DNA of 64,000 bases from Sclerodactyla briareus (Eukaryota > Echinodermata > Holothuroidea > Dendrochirotida > Sclerodactylidae): NCBI GenBank assembly GCA_026419785.1, contig JAODTK010004721.1:124001-188000 (forward strand). Reading direction: 5' to 3'. Made by a program: the position numbers and the translations under genes. A model generated the notes under the pieces. The model was given only the letters and a program-made list of their open reading frames with translations, was not told the origin of the DNA and did no database searches. This document shows, one piece after another, positions 60,411 through 64,000 of this stretch (its first letter is position 1; each line of letters starts with the position of its first letter).

Positions 60411-63400
60411 CCGACGGGCGTCATTAGAGCAAATTAAGCTTATTCGGAGGACGGTGGGCGGCAGCCACGGAAGGGCCGTCGATTGTGGCCAGTAACGGGC
60501 CACCGGAGGGCCGTCAGGATTGTGATGGCGGGGTATGAGCAAACGTAAGTGATTTGCAATTGTCATTTGTCATTTAAAAAGGTTTTGACACAATATGGGA
60601 ACCGAAAGGCTACGTATGTGGATGTCAGAATCGTACTTACCATAGTAGATATCAGAGTGGCGGTTTCCAGGCCTACCTGCTGACCAGGGTAATTGGCACC
60701 AACTTCTCAAATCTGAGAAAAGCCCCTCCCTGTGAATTATTTTGTGAGGTAGGCCTATATACTTGGAAATGAGAGAAGGGACCCTCATACATTCACAATA
60801 AACAGTTCAAACGTTCTGGGAGGGAATAGTAGGCTAGTGGAAAGGTCATCTTTGCAAAGAATTCCAATCCCCCATCACTCTCTCGTATAAGTAGGGCTAG
60901 GCCATAATCACGTACTCGTAATGGAAGAGGGCCCTGCCATTGCCACACGCTCTCAACTCGCGCGCTCTTATCTAGTTGAAAGTTGAGCCACGTTCGACCC
61001 CCCCCACATGCACTGAGAGAAGAGGTCGCAAAACCCCCCCCCGGCCATCACCGCCGGCTCCACTCCACAGCTGTTCATCAACAGTACGCCTTGGTTGGTT
61101 TACCATCTGTTGTATTTGTAATAGCCTATAGTAGATCGAGGTTCAACGTTCAGGCTACTATAAAAAACAAAAACATGGTACTTCTAAAGAAAATAAATCA
61201 TAATTATAAACACAGCGACTTGATAATGCTTTTCCTCCATGTTTGCATGAACTTTCCCTTTCAAGACCCCTAGGGAGTACGTCAGTGATTGTAGTGGTTC
61301 TCGCTACTCTCCAATGAGTTGGGTTCATTCGCGAAGAAAAACGCCGTATCGACGTACGGGACAGGACTAGTTCTTGCACGGGCACCAATTCCACGATAAT
61401 AGTTCAGAGCCGTTTGCTATCGTTGCTAGTCTGCGATGACGTAGTCACTTCAGTTCTCTATAACGTTGGGAACACACTGCATAGTGTCAGCTTACGCACA
61501 TAGGCCTAACCCAGTAGCACTAGTCGATTTCAAAAGGGATGGCCTAGAATTTACCCCAAGTTGGGGTAGCCTACTCTACTGATACTATAGCTGAGTCAAT
61601 ACACGACAAACGAAAAGGTCACAATCAAATGTCACAAAGCCTAATGTACATCCCGCGGCTACAACACCACATTGTAATATAACATAAGTATGGGCAATTA
61701 TTTAGGCTAGTATGAGTACGAAGCTCCGTCCAATTCAGTAACATGAATATACCATTTTCAAAAGTATTTTCCGTTTAGACGTGTAATAAGTGCCTCTCCG
61801 TGCACATTGAATTCTCCAATTTGTTATTAGTTATTGCTCATTACCTCAGGCACGCCTCGTGTAATAGATTTATACCCAAATTTACTTACCGACATCGTTA
61901 ACAACGAGAACATGAAACTTCCAGGCCAAGATGGTCCGACGCCGATCACGAGTCGGCGGCCGATTAGAGTGACATGTCAGATCGGCGGACGTTGAAAAAA
62001 GATGAGGGGTCACATGGCCGATCCCTTTCAACGATTTCGTTGAGTTCGCGAATCGTGAATCGGGCCTAAGATCGGGCGTGTGACCAAAACGGCTTTAGTG
62101 GCACAGCCCATTGAGACAAGTCCCAGGAGACACGATGAAAAGCTCCTACTTGATAATGGTGCGTCGAGAGAGAACCAACTCAAGCAGGTACACAGGTGCT
62201 TGTGACAAGTCATCAATGACCAGGTGCCTATATCTGTAAAAACGCTCGAGCATGTCTGACGACGCGTGGAAGGAAATGCGCTATTATTAGCGAGATTCAT
62301 AGTACTCCGTCTTTACATTACCACGATGCGCCCGAGTGAGCAGGAGCCAAAATTGTGTTCCTGATGCCCGATCGGGCAAATGTAGGCTGCCCCCACCAGA
62401 TTTCTACAGGCTGACTAGCATTTCAATGAGAACAGCGGAAAGGCCAGTCCGAACTTGTGTATGTATTTATAACAATTTGTTCTAGAAGCTAAGCTGGCAA
62501 AAAGTAACCCCCATATCACGACCATATCACAAGACTTCAGTTGTGGCTGCGCCACCAAACGTGGAATTCTCCCAACAGAAGACGAGATGCTTCCACTTTT
62601 GTTGCCGGTAGTCATGGAAAAATAGGACAAATCTGGGAACCAAATTCCTTCCCAAGATCTTTTTGCACTAATATGTATTCCAGTGAGGCCCTCACTAAAC
62701 ATATAAATTATTCGCGCTCAACTACCCTCGCAAAAAAATGAGGGAGCTTTTCAAAATATTCACAAAATCCCATTGAATATACGTTAAATAGTCATACATG
62801 ATAGGTTGTAGTCGCGATTTGGACGTATTCTCTCTATTTGCCATGAAACAATAACTATGAATGAAGCCGGACAATTCGTTCAATATGAGAATGAGGGCGT
62901 TCTTCAAAATGGACGACCTAACCCATCGTATTACATAGGCCCTCCGTTAAGTCAACAAACAGAAGCATATCTACTTCGACCAGTAATATCTAGGAACACC
63001 TAAAATGGGTAAGACAACAGTGAAAAATCCGCTGTTCTATTGTTTTCACGATCAACTCCAAAATCCATTGTCAGAAGAGCAAATGGAATCATCCCGTTAT
63101 ATCTGTGTATGTGGTATTTTGGCCGATATATGTTAGCGGTCGGGGTCATTACCACGAAGCCATTGATGGGACACCCATCTTAAAAGTGAGGCGTTCTCAT
63201 ATGATGTCAGATTCCCATTCCGAAAAAAATAAATGGGTTTACCACTTTGAGTGGTTGAGATTTAGGGACGTAGTTATCAAAATATGTGATGAAGGTGAGA
63301 CAGTTCAGTAGTCACGTTCGTTAAGCTGGCTCATCACCATCCACCGTGCAGTTTCTGACAAGTGACGACTCTGAGTTCCCACAAGCAGGCCCGATACACG

Positions 63401-64000
63401 CACCCCAGTTTTTCGCTGAACGCTGCACCTCCCGTTTCACAGTCTCCAGTGCCAACAGCAGATGGTTGGAACTTGAGCAAACTCTTCTAGTGACATCGGG
63501 TCTAGTGTGGGGACACGGGCCTCATATTCATGGTTTTTCCTCCTACCGCTTCAGCAGAATCAGGGGGTCCAAAGACATACTTTGGAGTGTCATCCAATCG
63601 TGCGTTTGGAGATAGGGACGTGAAGAAATGCTGAGTAGCTGCACGTCTGTTGGCGACCAAGATTCCGGTTCGATTGTCCGGAGCGGCATTCTCAGGAACA
63701 TACGGTACCGGATTTCTCTAACATGGTTCACAGTGAACGATTGAATATGGAAAATCGAAATTCCAGCTCGGATTACCTCGTCCTTGTGCGTTGGACGTTG
63801 TAGAAGGTTCTACACGTTGGTCAATTCACTGCTCGCAAAACCATCGAACTAGAGTTTTTTCCCGTGCCCCCGTGATTACAGAAAACAGTATCACAACAGG
63901 TGGTTTAGACGCATGCGAGAGAGTATAGAGGAATTTTCTTGACATCGTGGAGCCCCGTCGATGTCAGAAGAAGCAGGGGGGTGGTTGATGTCTGAGCTAT
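60411..64000. other. No gene recognised
   Basis: A GC-rich fringe with minisatellite-like words continues to about 60520. C runs lie near 61000 and 61036. 61920-62350 is locally GC-richer with GATCGGGC-type words. A plus frame at 63105-63311 and others near 63350-63730 are open but unrecognised. Confidence 0.35.

Noticed and set aside
1..64000. CRISPR arrays, bacterial operons or viral gene clusters
   Set aside because: No regularly spaced short repeats with unique spacers, no ribosome-binding-site-led operons and no recognisable viral genes were seen.

Overview
The window is animal nuclear DNA, roughly 60% A+T. It has GT-AG exons separated by long introns, transposon and SINE debris, microsatellites and long homopolymers, and no operons or bacterial-type genes. 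The only confidently recognisable coding material consists of innate-immune receptor parts: NACHT, leucine-rich, immunoglobulin (Ig), C-type lectin and a kinase-like fold. That mix, with the style of the NACHT and Ig sequences, suggests a marine deuterostome, most likely an echinoderm and perhaps a sea cucumber. This assignment is inference. Single-base insertions and deletions are dense in the exons and between repeat copies, so either the assembly is poorly polished or many of these genes are decayed. Most open frames over 60 codons look like chance.

Layout. 1-4605, 9439-14297 and 14298-17582 are three copies of one long repeat. Each carries about five tandem ~190 bp subunits and a long G run. 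Two copies lie head to tail with a period near 3.2 kb and end in a TATC microsatellite. 17.5-24.7 kb holds an orphan C-type-lectin exon (+), an unidentified terminal exon (-) and a short Tc1-like transposon with 14 bp inverted ends. 24.7-33.7 kb (minus strand) is the main gene. Reading 5' to 3' it has an Ig V-like exon, an Ig C-like exon, a possible stalk exon, a transmembrane exon, a basic/acidic juxtamembrane exon, a ~1.57 kb NACHT exon and leucine-rich exons with a stop. A GC-rich, zinc-finger-bearing mobile fragment sits in its largest intron.

36-39.3 kb is AT and TACA microsatellite, with one Ig-like exon on the plus strand and a possible minus exon. 40.1-42.25 kb has a G run, a degenerate minisatellite and a broken CR1/Jockey-like LINE reverse transcriptase. 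46.8-49.9 kb (minus) has three collinear blocks resembling a divergent receptor kinase. 51.4-53.4 kb is repeat-rich: a tRNA-derived SINE head with A and B boxes, a ~300 bp duplication, an inverted relative of the long repeat and a ~85 bp triplication. 60.16-60.41 kb is a GC-rich 72 bp minisatellite. The rest shows no gene I can support.

How the parts could work together: the minus-strand gene reads as a surface receptor with Ig ectodomains and a cytoplasmic NACHT-LRR module, joining recognition outside the cell to an NLR signalling ATPase inside. The kinase-like gene and the extra Ig and lectin exons fit an immune-receptor cluster.
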